From Bradyrhizobium canariense (GTDB lineage Bacteria; Pseudomonadota; Alphaproteobacteria; Rhizobiales; Xanthobacteraceae), in assembly GCF_019402665.1 (NCBI RefSeq), contig NZ_VSST01000020.1, positions 248,001 to 312,000 on the forward strand: DNA of 64,000 nucleotides, in the 5' to 3' direction. The notes below the pieces were generated by a model, which saw only the letters and a program-made list of their open reading frames with translations, was not told where the DNA came from and did no database searches. Below, piece by piece: positions 44,858-54,694 of the stretch; the stretch's first letter is position 1; every line of letters begins with the position of its first letter. A program made the position numbers and the translations under genes.

Positions 44858-47326
44858 ATGTCGACAATCGAACGTGTCATTCCCTTGGTCGGCCATCTGC
44901 CGCCCTCGATCCGCGAGGGGTTGGCGCGGCGCGTGCGCGAGCTCAGCGGTCTCGGCCTGATCGCATTGTCGGGCGTCGCCTCGGCGGCGCTGATGACCTG
45001 GTCGGTGCAGGATCCCAGCCTCAGCCACGCAACGTCGCGGCCGATCCGCAACATTCTCGGCTATGCCGGCGCAATCGGCGCTGACCTTGCGATGCAGATC
45101 CTCGGGCTCGGCGCGATCATGCTGGTCCTGACGATCGCGGTCTGGGGGTGGCGCATGCTGACCCATCGCCCGTTCGACCGCGAGGCGCTGCGGCTCGGCT
45201 CCTGGATTCTCTGCACGGTGATCGCGGCGGGCTTCGTCAGCTGCTGGCCACATGGCGGCGCCTGGCCGCTGCCGACAGGCCTCGGCGGCGTGGTCGGCGA
45301 TGCCTTGGTTCGCGCGCCCGCGGTGATCTTCGGACCGCCGGGCATGATCTATCGCATCGTGCTCGGCACGATCCTGTTCGCGGCGATGGCGGCGACCTTC
45401 CTGATCGCCTGCGGCCTCGGCGCACGCGAGCATGACGACGAACTCGCGGACATCGAGGACGACGACAAGCCGCTCGACCAGGACGAGGACAGCGATCGCG
45501 GTTCGGTGTCGCTGGGCTGGCTGTTCCATGCCTTGATGAGCACGAAGGCGCGACTGACCTGGTTGCTTGGTGCGGCCTACCGCTCGCTGGTCTCGAGCGG
45601 ACCGAAGACCAAGGCCGTTGCATTCAGCCGCCAGGAGCCGAAGCTCGGTGGCGGCCGCACCGCGCCGTCGATCTCGCCCCAATCCGAAGACGAGCACGAC
45701 GAGGACGAACACGAGGACGACGAGGAGGAGGAAGAGGAGGAGGAGCCGGCCGCGCGCGCCCCGCGTAAGAAGGCTGCGCCCAAGGCCGCTTCCAAGAAAT
45801 CCTCCGACAAGTTCGAGCTTCCGTCCGTGTCGGTGCTGGCCGCGCCGAAGGCCGGCGATCGTCAGCCGCTCAGCAAGGCCGAGCTGGAAGCCAATTCGCG
45901 CGCGCTCGAAGGCGTGCTGCAGGATTTCGGCGTTCGCGGCGAGATCGTGAAGGCCCATCCGGGTCCCGTGGTCACGCTGTACGAGCTGGAGCCGGCGCCG
46001 GGCATCAAATCGTCGCGCGTGATCGGATTGTCCGACGACATCGCGCGTTCGATGAGCGCGCTGTCGGCGCGCGTCGCCGTCGTGCCCGGCCGCAACGCCA
46101 TCGGCATCGAGCTGCCGAACGCCCATCGCGAAAAGGTCTATCTGCGCGAGCTGCTGGTCGCCAAGGAGACCGTCGATTCGGTTGCGAAGCTGCCGCTCTG
46201 CCTCGGCAAGACCATCGGCGGCGATCCCGTCATCATCGACCTCGCACGCACGCCGCACATGCTGATCGCCGGTACCACCGGCTCCGGCAAATCGGTCGCC
46301 ATCAACACCATGATCCTCAGCCTGGTCTACCGGCTGCGCCCGGACCAGTGCCGCCTGATCATGGTCGATCCGAAGATGCTCGAACTCTCCGTCTATGACG
46401 GCATTCCCCATCTGCTCACGCCCGTCGTGACCGACCCGAAGAAAGCGGTGGTCGCGCTGAAATGGGCCGTGCGCGAGATGGAAGATTGCTACAAGAACAT
46501 GGCCAAGCTCGGTGTGCGCAACATCGACGGTTACAACACGCGCTTGCTCGAATTGAAGGCCAAGGGCGAAGAGCCAACGCGCACGGTGCACACCGGCTTC
46601 GACAAGGAAACCGGCAAGGCGATCTACGAGGAAGAGAAGCTCTCGCTCGACCCGCTGCCCTACATCGTCATCATCGTCGACGAAATGGCCGACCTGATGA
46701 TGGTTGCCGGCAAGGACATCGAAGGCGCGGTGCAGCGTCTGGCGCAGATGGCGCGCGCCGCCGGCCTGCACGTGATCCTCGCAACGCAGCGTCCATCGGT
46801 CGATGTCATCACCGGCACCATCAAGGCGAACTTCCCGACCCGCATCGCCTTCCAGGTCACGTCCAAGATCGACAGCCGCACGATTCTCGGCGAGATGGGC
46901 GCCGAGCAGCTGCTCGGCCAGGGCGACATGCTCTACATGGCCGGCGGCGGTCGCATCAGCCGCGTGCACGGACCGTTCGCGTCGGACGACGAAGTCGAGA
47001 AGGTGGTGCGCCACCTCAAGACGCAGGGACAGCCGGAATATCTCGAAGCCGTCACGGCCGAAGAACCCAGCGAGGACGAGGACGGCGCGGTGTTCGACGC
47101 CTCCGCCATGGGCGCGGATGGCGGCGGCGATTTGTTCTCGCAGGCCGTTGCGATCGTCAAACGCGACCGCAAGGCCTCGACCAGCTACATCCAGCGCCGC
47201 CTGCAGATCGGCTATAACCGCGCCGCATCGCTGATGGAGCGCATGGAACTGGAGGGCATCGTCGGACCCGCCAACCACGCCGGCAAACGCGAGATTCTGG
47301 TCGAGGAAGAAGACAGCCATATGTGA
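44858..47326 (+). CDS. ftsK: DNA translocase FtsK
   Basis: An 822-residue division-site DNA pump. The N-terminal part (about 30-200) has four membrane helices. The linker (about 200-330) is charged and contains a run of aspartates and eight successive glutamates, then a proline- and lysine-rich patch. The motor domain (about 335-740) has the FtsK alpha/beta signature [20 protein letters not shown], Walker A GTTGSGKS near 472 and Walker B-like [12 protein letters not shown]. The gamma winged-helix (about 760-822, [18 protein letters not shown]) binds KOPS sites. ATG 44858 has GGGG 9 bases upstream; the GTG at 44852 would give a spacing of only 3. Confidence 0.96.
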   Translation: MSTIERVIPLVGHLPPSIREGLARRVRELSGLGLIALSGVASAALMTWSVQDPSLSHATSRPIRNILGYAGAIGADLAMQILGLGAIMLVLTIAVWGWRMLTHRPFDREALRLGSWILCTVIAAGFVSCWPHGGAWPLPTGLGGVVGDALVRAPAVIFGPPGMIYRIVLGTILFAAMAATFLIACGLGAREHDDELADIEDDDKPLDQDEDSDRGSVSLGWLFHALMSTKARLTWLLGAAYRSLVSSGPKTKAVAFSRQEPKLGGGRTAPSISPQSEDEHDEDEHEDDEEEEEEEEPAARAPRKKAAPKAASKKSSDKFELPSVSVLAAPKAGDRQPLSKAELEANSRALEGVLQDFGVRGEIVKAHPGPVVTLYELEPAPGIKSSRVIGLSDDIARSMSALSARVAVVPGRNAIGIELPNAHREKVYLRELLVAKETVDSVAKLPLCLGKTIGGDPVIIDLARTPHMLIAGTTGSGKSVAINTMILSLVYRLRPDQCRLIMVDPKMLELSVYDGIPHLLTPVVTDPKKAVVALKWAVREMEDCYKNMAKLGVRNIDGYNTRLLELKAKGEEPTRTVHTGFDKETGKAIYEEEKLSLDPLPYIVIIVDEMADLMMVAGKDIEGAVQRLAQMARAAGLHVILATQRPSVDVITGTIKANFPTRIAFQVTSKIDSRTILGEMGAEQLLGQGDMLYMAGGGRISRVHGPFASDDEVEKVVRHLKTQGQPEYLEAVTAEEPSEDEDGAVFDASAMGADGGGDLFSQAVAIVKRDRKASTSYIQRRLQIGYNRAASLMERMELEGIVGPANHAGKREILVEEEDSHM

Positions 47327-47421
47327 GGCGAGCCGCCTCGGACCACCATTTCACGCAAAAACGTTATCTGCTTTTGGCCGAAATCACGCTAAAAGGGCGC
47401 CCAGCCACACAGGACGACGCG

Positions 47422-48234
47422 TTGATCAGACATCCGGACATTCGATTCGCTGCCATCGTCGCCGCGCGAAGCGCGCGCATGGCCGGCGTGATTCTCGTCA
47501 CCGCCGCGATGGTGAGTGCGGCGTCGTTCGCGCAGACCGTTCCCGTGCCGAAGCCTGCACCGAAGGGCCGCGATGGCAGTCCGGCCGGTGGAGGACCCAC
47601 GGTCACCGGCGCGACCCAGACGCCGCCGAATCCGGTGATTCCGGATCCGCGCCGCAACGTGCCGAGCAGCATCTTCCAGACCTTCGATGCCAACCAGAAG
47701 GCCCAGGCGGCCAAGGTCAGCGCCTATCTCTCATCATTGTCGACGCTAGTCGGAAATTTCGTCCAGGTCGGCCCCGACGGCAGCAAGACGCAAGGCGACT
47801 TCTACATCCAGAAGCCGGGCAAGGTGCGCTTCGAATATGACGCGCCGAGCCCGATCGACATCGTCGCCGACGGATCGTCGCTGGTGGTGCGCGACCGCAA
47901 GCTCGCGACGCAGGACGTTTATCCGCTGTCGCAGACGCCGCTGCGTTTCCTGCTGTCCGACCGCATCGACCTGATGAAGGACACCAACGTCGTCAACGTC
48001 TCGGCCGACGACGTCTTCGTCAGCGTCACCATCGAGGAGAAGCAGGCGCTGGTCGGCACCAGCCGCCTCTTGCTGATGTTCGGCGCCAAGGACGGTCAGT
48101 TGAAGCAGTGGACCGTCACAGATCCGCAGGGCTACGACACCACGATCGCCGTTTATAATCTGGACACGAGCAAGAAGCTCGATCCCGGCATGTTCAAGAT
48201 CGATTTTACCAATTACGGCCCGTCGCCGGGCTAG
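47422..48234 (+). CDS. lolA: LolA-family outer-membrane lipoprotein carrier
   Basis: A 270-residue exported protein of the LolA fold, which carries lipoproteins across the periplasm. A signal peptide ends near AASFAQ; a proline-rich linker (about 45-75) follows, then the LolA domain (about 85-270) with LVGNFVQVGPDGSKTQGDFYIQKPGKVRFEY and the C-terminal LDPGMFKIDFTNYG. The start is uncertain: I propose TTG 47422 after AGGA, giving a signal peptide; ATG 47479 would trim it. It follows ftsK by 95 bases on the same strand, a common neighbour in Rhizobiales. Confidence 0.82.
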   Translation: MIRHPDIRFAAIVAARSARMAGVILVTAAMVSAASFAQTVPVPKPAPKGRDGSPAGGGPTVTGATQTPPNPVIPDPRRNVPSSIFQTFDANQKAQAAKVSAYLSSLSTLVGNFVQVGPDGSKTQGDFYIQKPGKVRFEYDAPSPIDIVADGSSLVVRDRKLATQDVYPLSQTPLRFLLSDRIDLMKDTNVVNVSADDVFVSVTIEEKQALVGTSRLLLMFGAKDGQLKQWTVTDPQGYDTTIAVYNLDTSKKLDPGMFKIDFTNYGPSPG

Positions 48235-48239
48235 GTGCC

Positions 48240-48327
48240 GTAGGGTGGGTTAGCCGAAGGCGTAACCCACCATCTCGGTCCGCAAATTTGGAAGCATGGT
48301 GGGTTACGCTGAGCTAACCCACCCTAC
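48240..48327. repeat. Palindromic repeat, family B1
   Basis: The outer arms GTAGGGTGGGTTAGCC and its near-complement (GAGCTAACCCACCCTAC) surround inner arms GGCGTAACCCACCAT and ATGGTGGGTTACGC. It begins five bases after the lolA stop. Related in style to 60443-60521, which has GTAGGATGGGTAGAGCG arms. Confidence 0.85.
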
Positions 48328-48387
48328 GATTCCGCTGCTGTGGACAAGCATTTTCCTCGCGCAAATCCATGCTAAGACGCATCCCTC

Positions 48388-49203
48388 ATGCGTTTTTCCC
48401 TGACAACCTGGAACATCAATTCGGTGCGGCTACGCATCGATCTGGTCGCAAAATTTCTCAAGAGCTCGCGGCCGGACGTGCTGTGTCTCCAGGAGACCAA
48501 GTGCATCGACGACGCCTTTCCACTGAAGCGCTTCAAGCGGCTCGGCTACGAGCATGTCGCGCTGAACGGGCAGAAGGGTTATCACGGCGTCGCCATCGTC
48601 TCGAAGATTCCGTTCGAGTCGAAGGACATCCGCACCTTCTGCGACAAGGTTGATTCACGCCATATCTCAGTATCGTTCGGTGAGAAGGCCGGGATCGCGA
48701 AGCCCCTGGTGGTGCATAATTTCTACGTGCCGGCCGGCGGCGACATTCCCGATCCCGCGCTGAACGAGAAGTTCGATCACAAGCTCCGCTTCCTCGACGA
48801 GATGAAAGCGTGCGAGCCGTTGCATCCGCGCGGCGAGGATCGCCACATCCTGGTCGGCGATCTCAACGTCGCTCCGCATGAGAACGACGTCTGGTCGCAC
48901 AAGCAGCTTCTGAAGGTGGTGTCGCACACGCCCATCGAAACCGAGAAGCTGCAAGCCGCGCTCGCCGCCGGCGAATGGGTCGACGTCGCGCGCGACCGCA
49001 TTCCGATGTCGGAAAAGGTCTACACCTGGTGGAGCTACCGCTCCGCCGATTGGACCCTCGGCGACCGCGGCCGCAGGCTCGACCACATCTGGGTCTCGCG
49101 CGCGCTGAAAGACGCGGTCGGCGATTTCAAGATTTTACGCGACGCGCGGAGCTGGGAGCGTCCGTCGGACCATGTGCCCGTGACGGTGACGCTCGAGGTG
49201 TGA
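48388..49203 (+). CDS. xth: Exodeoxyribonuclease III
   Basis: A 271-residue AP endonuclease and 3'-5' exonuclease that repairs abasic sites. Key blocks are LTTWNINSVRLR with the Asn, VLCLQETKCIDD with the metal-binding Glu, GDLNVAPHENDVW, GRRLDHIWVS and the terminal DHVPV with the catalytic His. All are intact. The ATG at 48388 opens directly into the conserved N-terminus. Family A and B repeats flank it. Confidence 0.96.
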   Translation: MRFSLTTWNINSVRLRIDLVAKFLKSSRPDVLCLQETKCIDDAFPLKRFKRLGYEHVALNGQKGYHGVAIVSKIPFESKDIRTFCDKVDSRHISVSFGEKAGIAKPLVVHNFYVPAGGDIPDPALNEKFDHKLRFLDEMKACEPLHPRGEDRHILVGDLNVAPHENDVWSHKQLLKVVSHTPIETEKLQAALAAGEWVDVARDRIPMSEKVYTWWSYRSADWTLGDRGRRLDHIWVSRALKDAVGDFKILRDARSWERPSDHVPVTVTLEV

Positions 49204-49207
49204 TCTT

Positions 49208-49292
49208 GTAGCCCGGATGGAGCGTAGCGAAATCCGGGGCAGCTTTTCCGGAGGCACGAATCCCGGATTGCGCTTCGCTCCATCCGGGCTAC
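49208..49292. repeat. Palindromic repeat, family A (copy 2)
   Basis: This shares the GTAGCCCGGATGGAGCG / CGCTCCATCCGGGCTAC arms with 13319-13404; only the loop region and a few inner bases differ. It lies between xth and the convergent cyclic-nucleotide-binding gene. Confidence 0.9.
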
Positions 49293-49299
49293 GGCACTG

Positions 49300-49743
49300 C
49301 TAGCTGGTCAGCTTCGCACCCGCCATCAATATATCGCTGGCGATCTGGCTGGAGCGCACCGCGAATTCATCGCGAAGGCGGACGGCCGCGGCGGGGTCGC
49401 TTTCGAGCACACGCTGAAACAGGCTGCGCGCGACGCGGATGACGGAGGCGTGCTCGATCGCGATCGCGCTCGACGGCCGCTTCATCGGCACGATCAGCGC
49501 GAGCTCGCCGATCAGCGCACCGGGACTTGCGATCATCTCCGCGCCGGCGCCGTCGTCGACCCGGAAGGCGCCGCGCTGGACCACGAAGCCGGCATCGGCA
49601 TCGTCGCCGAGATTGAACAAGACGTCGCCGCGGACGAAGTCACGCTGCTCGGAGCCGATCGCCAGCATGCGCAACGAAGTGTCTCCCAACAGGCGCAGTG
49701 TCGGGACACGCTCGAGAAGCGCTACATCGTCGTCGATTGACAT
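49300..49743 (-). CDS. Cyclic nucleotide-binding domain protein, no DNA-binding part
   Basis: A 147-residue protein consisting of a single cNMP-binding (Crp/Fnr N-terminal) beta-roll: LFNLGDDADAGFVVQRGAFRV, then PGALIGELALIVPMKRPSSAIA with the phosphate-binding cassette (GELAL, and PSSA in place of RSA). There is no helix-turn-helix, so it is not a transcription factor by itself. It lies 58 bases downstream of the response-regulator gene on the same strand, so joint expression is possible. Confidence 0.85.
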   Translation of the reverse strand: MSIDDDVALLERVPTLRLLGDTSLRMLAIGSEQRDFVRGDVLFNLGDDADAGFVVQRGAFRVDDGAGAEMIASPGALIGELALIVPMKRPSSAIAIEHASVIRVARSLFQRVLESDPAAAVRLRDEFAVRSSQIASDILMAGAKLTS

Positions 49744-49801
49744 TCAGGTCCGGGGCTCAAGGGCATGCAATCTAAAACGATTCGCACGCCCCAGAAGCGT
49801 A

Positions 49802-50488
49802 TCACGGCACCAGCTTGTAGCCACCGGCTTCCGTGACCAGGATCTCCGGGTTCGCGGCGTCCTTCTCGATCTTCTGGCGAAGGCGGTAGATGTGGGTTTC
49901 CAGCGTGTGGGTGGTGACGCCGGAATTGTAGCCCCAGACCTCCTGGAGCAGGGTCTCGCGGGAGACCGGCATCTGACCGGCCCGGTAGAGGAAGCGGAGG
50001 ATCGCGGTTTCCTTCTCCGTCAGCCGGACCTTGCGCGCGTTGGCGGCGGTCAGCATCTTGGAGCCGGGCCGGAAAGAGTAGGGGCCGACCGAGAACACCG
50101 CGTCCTCGCTGGCTTCGTGCTGCCGGAGCTGGGCGCGGATGCGCGCCAGCAGCACGGCGAAGCGGAAGGGTTTTGCGACATAGTCGTTGGCGCCGGATTC
50201 CAGCCCCAAAATCGTGTCGGAATCGGTGTCATGCCCGGTGAGCATGATGATCGGAGCCTTGAACCCACCCTTGCGTAAGGAGCGGACCACTTCGCGGCCA
50301 TCGGTGTCAGGCAGGCCAACATCCATCAGGACGAGATCGGGGGCATTGGCCTTCGCGGCGCTCGCGCCCTTGGCGCCGGTATCGACCGCGGAGGCTTCGA
50401 ATTCTTCGTGCAGCGACAATTGCTCCACCAACGTATCGCGCAGATCGGTATCGTCATCCACGATCAGGATCTTGCGGGCATTGGCCAT
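49802..50488 (-). CDS. OmpR-type response regulator
   Basis: A 228-residue regulator. The receiver domain (1-~120) has the acidic pair in ILIVDDDTD, the phosphorylation site Asp56 in LVLMDVGLPD, the Thr of IIMLTGHD and the Lys of YVAKPF. The C-terminal winged-helix domain (about 130-228) is normal, with TEKETAILRFLYRAG and THTLETHIYRLRQKIE. No histidine kinase is nearby, so it is an orphan here. It resembles regulators of envelope functions (CenR-like) in alphaproteobacteria, but I cannot be sure of the name. The L,D-transpeptidase gene diverges from it. Confidence 0.92.
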   Translation of the reverse strand: MANARKILIVDDDTDLRDTLVEQLSLHEEFEASAVDTGAKGASAAKANAPDLVLMDVGLPDTDGREVVRSLRKGGFKAPIIMLTGHDTDSDTILGLESGANDYVAKPFRFAVLLARIRAQLRQHEASEDAVFSVGPYSFRPGSKMLTAANARKVRLTEKETAILRFLYRAGQMPVSRETLLQEVWGYNSGVTTHTLETHIYRLRQKIEKDAANPEILVTEAGGYKLVP

Positions 50489-50723
50489 AGGGGGTCATCC
50501 TTTTGGGGTCCGGCGCGGCGCGCATCCATGCTGCACCCAACCGAGAGGGAAGTTTAGGGGTCGCCGTTATTATTATTGTTCGTGTTGAAGTAGTGGGCTG
50601 TTACCGATTCACAAGCCAGAACCACTCTAACCCAGAATAGCAGGCCGTTTTGATGAATGTCCTGTAATGAATTCGACATCGCACGTTCACATGAAAAATA
50701 AAGCTGCTTCAGCTAGTTACACC

Positions 50724-51260
50724 ATGAACCGAAGCGCCGGGCCGCTGTCGGCGATCCGCGTTAAGCCTGCTGCCGGGAATCCGCGCCGGGGCTGGCTGAC
50801 CGCCGGAGCGCTGACGATTCCGGTGGCGCTCGGACGCGGCGGCATTCTGGCAAACAAGCGCGAGGGCGATGGCGGCACCCCGAGGGGCAGCTTCCGTCCC
50901 AGACGATTGTGGTGGCGGGGCGACCGGCACAGCCGCCCGCAGACCTTCCTGCCGGCCCGGATCATCACCGGCGAGGACGCCTGGTGCGAGGATCCCAAGG
51001 ACCGTCACTACAATCAGGGGATCCGCCTCGGCGAGGGGCAGGGCGGCGACCGGCTCAAGCGGGCCGACCATCTCTATGACTTCATCATCGAAATCGACCA
51101 CAATACGAGGCCTCGGATCGCCGGCCGGGGCAGCGCGGTGTTTTTGCATCTGGCCCGCGACAATTTCGGCCCGACCGCAGGCTGCGTCTCGATGACCGAA
51201 GCGGCGATGCGACAATTGCTGCGGCGGCTGGGACCAAAAACAAAAATCATCATCGGGTGA
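50724..51260 (+). CDS. YkuD-type L,D-transpeptidase family protein
   Basis: A 178-residue protein with the L,D-transpeptidase catalytic domain: VALGRGGILANKREGDGGTPRG near the start and the active site HLARDNFGPTAGCVSM, with the nucleophile Cys in TAGCVS. These enzymes make 3-3 crosslinks in peptidoglycan or attach proteins to it. No signal peptide is obvious with this start; ATGs at 50667 or 50691 would add 19 or 11 polar residues. The start is therefore uncertain. It is divergent from the response regulator and 6 bases before the hydratase. Confidence 0.82.
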   Translation: MNRSAGPLSAIRVKPAAGNPRRGWLTAGALTIPVALGRGGILANKREGDGGTPRGSFRPRRLWWRGDRHSRPQTFLPARIITGEDAWCEDPKDRHYNQGIRLGEGQGGDRLKRADHLYDFIIEIDHNTRPRIAGRGSAVFLHLARDNFGPTAGCVSMTEAAMRQLLRRLGPKTKIIIG

Positions 51261-51266
51261 GGACAC

Positions 51267-52040
51267 ATGCTCGACAGGGATCAGATCGCCGCCGCTTCGC
51301 AGGTCCTGATCAAACATTGGCGCGACGGCACCAAGCTTGACGCGCTGGAGCCACCGTTGCGGCCTCAGAACCGCACCGAGGGTTACGCCATACAGGCCGC
51401 ACTCAGCGGGACTTTGTTCGGCTGGAAGATCGCGGCGACAAGCGAGTCCGGACAGAAGCACATCAACGTCGCGGGACCGCTGGCCGGTCGGATCATGAGC
51501 GACACCGTGATCGCCGATGGCGGCACAGTCTCGATGAAGGGCAACGCGATGCGCGTCGGCGAACCTGAGTTCGCTTTCCGCATGGCGCGCGATCTGCCGC
51601 CGCGCGCGGCGCCGTATACTGTCGACGAAGTGCTCGCCGCCGTGGACAGCTTGCATCCCGCGATCGAGATTCCCGATTCGCGCTTTGCCGATTTCGCCAG
51701 CGCCGGCGAGGCGCAGCTGATCGCCGACAATGCCTGTGCGCATCTGTTCGTGCTGGGCGCGGCGACGCATGCGAACTGGCGTGCCATGGATCTCGTCGAG
51801 GAGCGGCCGCAGATCACGCTGCGTGGCCAGCGCTATCTCGGCCACGGCAAGAACGTGCTCGGCGATCCCCGCATTGCCCTGGTCTGGCTGGCCAACGAGC
51901 TGCGTGGCCTCGGCATCACCTTGCGGGCAGGAGAGGTGGTGACCACGGGCACGTGCCATCCGCCGCTGCCGATCCAGGCCGGCGATCAGTTTGTCGCGGA
52001 CTTTGGCGCGCTGGGAAAGGTGGCGGTGGGGTTTGAATAG
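51267..52040 (+). CDS. 2-keto-4-pentenoate hydratase family protein
   Basis: A 257-residue protein of the MhpD/fumarylacetoacetase-like superfamily. It has the GYAIQAALSGTLFGWKIAATS block near residue 37 and EPEFAFRMARDLP near residue 99 with the metal-binding Glu pair, plus AAVDSLHPAIEIPDSRF. In aromatic degradation these add water to 2-hydroxypenta-2,4-dienoate. No other meta-cleavage genes are present, so the true substrate is unknown. It probably shares a transcript with the L,D-transpeptidase (6-base gap), an odd functional pairing. Confidence 0.85.
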   Translation: MLDRDQIAAASQVLIKHWRDGTKLDALEPPLRPQNRTEGYAIQAALSGTLFGWKIAATSESGQKHINVAGPLAGRIMSDTVIADGGTVSMKGNAMRVGEPEFAFRMARDLPPRAAPYTVDEVLAAVDSLHPAIEIPDSRFADFASAGEAQLIADNACAHLFVLGAATHANWRAMDLVEERPQITLRGQRYLGHGKNVLGDPRIALVWLANELRGLGITLRAGEVVTTGTCHPPLPIQAGDQFVADFGALGKVAVGFE

Positions 52041-52053
52041 GCTCTTCCCCACT

Positions 52054-52175
52054 GTCGTCCCGGCGAAAGCCAGGACCCATACCGCGTGATCTACGCAAAG
52101 GGCAGAGCGGTCGTTGCCGCGGTGTTCGTCAAACAGACTATCGCGGTAATGGGTCCTGGCTTTCGCCAGGACGAC
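52054..52175. repeat. Palindromic repeat, family C (copy 2)
   Basis: This carries the same GGCGAAAGCCAGGACCCAT and ATGGGTCCTGGCTTTCGCC arms as 20271-20390, with an unrelated middle. It separates the convergent hydratase and YggS genes. Confidence 0.9.
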
Positions 52176-52196
52176 CAAAAACAAATTCGCTTATGA

Positions 52197-52886
52197 TCAC
52201 CGGTGCCCGAAGATCGCACTGCCCACGCGCACATGCGTGGCGCCGAGCATGATCGCGGTCGCATAATCCGCGCTCATGCCCATCGAGAGCTTCTTCAATC
52301 CATTGCGCGCGGCGATCTTGGCGGTCAGCGCGAAATGCGCCGCCGGCGGCTCGTCCACCGGCGGGATGCACATCAACCCCGAGATTGTCAGCCCGTAGGT
52401 GTCGCGGCAGCTCGCGATGAAAGCATCGGCCTCGCCGGGGGCGATGCCGGCCTTCTGCGGCTCCTCACCGATATTGATCTGGACGAACAATTCCGGGTGC
52501 TTGTCCTGGGATTCGATTTCCTTGGCTAACGCCTGGCAAATGCTCGGGCGGTCGACCGAATGGATGGCATCGAACAGCGCGACCGCCTCTTTCGCCTTGT
52601 TGGATTGCAGCGGGCCGATCAGATGCAGCGCGATATCGGGGTAAACAGAAGTTAACGCGGGCCATTTGCTTTTGGCCTCCTGCACGCGATTTTCACCGAA
52701 TACGCGCTGTCCGGCGTCGATGACCGGGGTAATTGCATCCGCGGCGAAAGTTTTCGACACCGCAATCAGCGTCACGGAGGCACGTTCGCGCCGCGCATCC
52801 CTGCAGGCGCGCGCGATTTCGGCTTCGACCGCGGCGAGCGCGTTTGGTGAATGGCCGGTTAGCGGCGCGGCGTTGGCTTCAGTCAT
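52197..52886 (-). CDS. YggS-family PLP homeostasis protein
   Basis: A 229-residue PLP-binding TIM-barrel protein. The N-terminus has VTLIAVSKTFAADAI with the PLP lysine, then FGENRVQEAKSKWP and HLIGPLQSNKAKEAV. The C-terminus has LSMGMSADYATAIMLGATHVRVGSAIFG. YggS/PLPBP binds PLP and balances vitamin B6 and amino acids; it has no known enzymatic reaction. The ATG at 52886 is preferred to an upstream one at 52940. Confidence 0.95.
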   Translation of the reverse strand: MTEANAAPLTGHSPNALAAVEAEIARACRDARRERASVTLIAVSKTFAADAITPVIDAGQRVFGENRVQEAKSKWPALTSVYPDIALHLIGPLQSNKAKEAVALFDAIHSVDRPSICQALAKEIESQDKHPELFVQINIGEEPQKAGIAPGEADAFIASCRDTYGLTISGLMCIPPVDEPPAAHFALTAKIAARNGLKKLSMGMSADYATAIMLGATHVRVGSAIFGHR

Positions 52887-52993
52887 GATGTCGCATCGGA
52901 GCTGTTGTTGCGGAGCTAGTTCTAATTTTACCGAGTTCAAGAAAGAGTTTTTGAACCCTTTGCTTTACCTTAGCCGCGGGGTGGGCAGCGAAG

Positions 52994-54691
52994 ATGGCAA
53001 ACGTCAGTTTCAACCGCAAACGAGCGAAACTCAAGCAGGTTCTCGGAATCCGGGCGCGGCTTGCGTTGCTCGCGGTAATTCTGGTGACGCCCTTGATGTT
53101 CGAGCGCATCCGTTCGCTCGAAGACACGCGCACGCGGCAGATCGCGCAGGCCACGGCCGAATTCACCACCGTTGCAAGACACAGCGCCGACGCGCAGCGC
53201 GAGGTGATATCGTCGGTCGAGACCATCCTGAAATCGGAAGCTTTCATCCGCGCCTCCGTCGGCGGCATCAGCAAGAGCTGTGACGTGCTGCGCGCGAGCC
53301 TGCCGTCGAATCTTCCCTGGATCCGCACGCTTCTGATCGCCGGCCAGGACGGGCGCATCCAGTGCGCCACCAACAACATGTATGTCGGCCTCGACCTCGG
53401 TGACCGGCCGTACTTCCAGCAGGCGCAGGAAACCGGCCGCTTCGTGCTGAGCGACTTCATCCTGTCGCGCCCGGTGCCGACACCGACCGTCATGGCGGTC
53501 TACCCGGTGTCCGCCTTCAGCGGCGTAGCGGATGCCGTCGTGCTCGCCACCGTCAACCTCGACTGGATGTCGAAGGTCATGAGCAATCTGGGTGGCCGCG
53601 CCGGCATCACGGCCGTGCTGGTCGACAGCGCGGGCACCGTGCTGGCGGCACCGGCCGACCAGCATAGTGCGATCGGACGTCCGCTCGACAACATGCCGCT
53701 GATGTCCGCGATCGCCGACAAGGCGCTGAGGTCTGACCAGGACGAAGGTTCACTCTCCTTCCTCGCCGCGGACGGCTCCCGCCGCGCGGTCAGCTATATC
53801 CGCATCGCCGGAACCAATGCCCGCCTGATCGCCAGCATCGACGAGGACAAGGTGTCCGCGGCCGTGAGCCGCGACATCCGCACCGCCTATCTCCAGCTCG
53901 CTTTCGTCGTCGTGTTCGTGCTGCTCGGCGCGCTGATCGCAGCCGAGAAACTGGTGATCAAGCCGATCAGGATGCTCGCCGACATGGCCAAGCGTCTGGG
54001 CGAGGGCGATCTGTCGGCGCGCGCCGCGCGCAATCGCCTGCCATCCGAGTTCGTGCCGCTGGCCCGTGCGTTCAACGCGATGGCCGCGCAGCTCAGCCAG
54101 CGCGAACGCGAGCTGATGGCGAGCAACGACCGGCTCACGGTGATGGCCTCGATCGACATGTTGTCGGGGCTCGCCAACCGCCGCGGCTTCCAGAGCCGCC
54201 TCGACTTCGAATGGATGCGCGCGCAGCAATATGGTAGCGACCTCGCGCTGTTGATGATCGACGTCGACCATTTCAAGCTGTTCAACGACACCTACGGCCA
54301 TCTCGAAGGCGATTCCTGCCTGACCAGGCTCGGCGAGTCGCTGTCCGGCATCGCCGCCGACACGATGGGCTTCGCGGCCCGCTACGGCGGTGAGGAGTTC
54401 TGCCTGTTGCTGCCGAACACCGACATCGCGCGCGCCGTCGAAATCGGCGAACAGGCGCGCGCGGCCGTGCTGAAGCTGTGCCTGCCGCACATCACCTCCG
54501 ACCACATGATCGTCACCGTCTCGATCGGCGTTGCCGCGACGAAGCCCAACGAGAGCTTGCGTCCGGGCGATTTGATCGAAGCCGCCGACGCCGCGCTCTA
54601 CGCCGCCAAGCACCGCGGTCGCAACAACGTCGTCGAACACGGCATCATGGTGATCGACAACGGCGCGGCGGAAATGATGATGGCGGGTTAA
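52994..54691 (+). CDS. Diguanylate cyclase with periplasmic sensor
   Basis: A 565-residue membrane protein. Helix 1 lies at about 18-36, followed by a periplasmic double-Cache-type sensor (about 40-295), helix 2 at about 300-320 (LAFVVVFVLLGALIAAEKL), a HAMP domain (about 322-375), and the GGDEF domain (about 395-555). The active site is GGEEF at 465-469, a functional variant. The substrate-binding DVDHFKLFNDTYGHLEGD is intact. No EAL domain. It should make cyclic di-GMP in response to a periplasmic ligand. A remnant of another GGDEF gene follows, three bases after its stop. Confidence 0.93.
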   Translation: MANVSFNRKRAKLKQVLGIRARLALLAVILVTPLMFERIRSLEDTRTRQIAQATAEFTTVARHSADAQREVISSVETILKSEAFIRASVGGISKSCDVLRASLPSNLPWIRTLLIAGQDGRIQCATNNMYVGLDLGDRPYFQQAQETGRFVLSDFILSRPVPTPTVMAVYPVSAFSGVADAVVLATVNLDWMSKVMSNLGGRAGITAVLVDSAGTVLAAPADQHSAIGRPLDNMPLMSAIADKALRSDQDEGSLSFLAADGSRRAVSYIRIAGTNARLIASIDEDKVSAAVSRDIRTAYLQLAFVVVFVLLGALIAAEKLVIKPIRMLADMAKRLGEGDLSARAARNRLPSEFVPLARAFNAMAAQLSQRERELMASNDRLTVMASIDMLSGLANRRGFQSRLDFEWMRAQQYGSDLALLMIDVDHFKLFNDTYGHLEGDSCLTRLGESLSGIAADTMGFAARYGGEEFCLLLPNTDIARAVEIGEQARAAVLKLCLPHITSDHMIVTVSIGVAATKPNESLRPGDLIEAADAALYAAKHRGRNNVVEHGIMVIDNGAAEMMMAG

Positions 54692-54694
54692 GGG

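Noticed and set aside
43883..47320. A 1145-codon open frame on the minus strand, antisense to the aminotransferase and ftsK
   Set aside because: It is a by-product of high GC and third-base bias; its translation is rich in Arg/His/Asp/Gln and has no domain, while the plus strand encodes two clear proteins.
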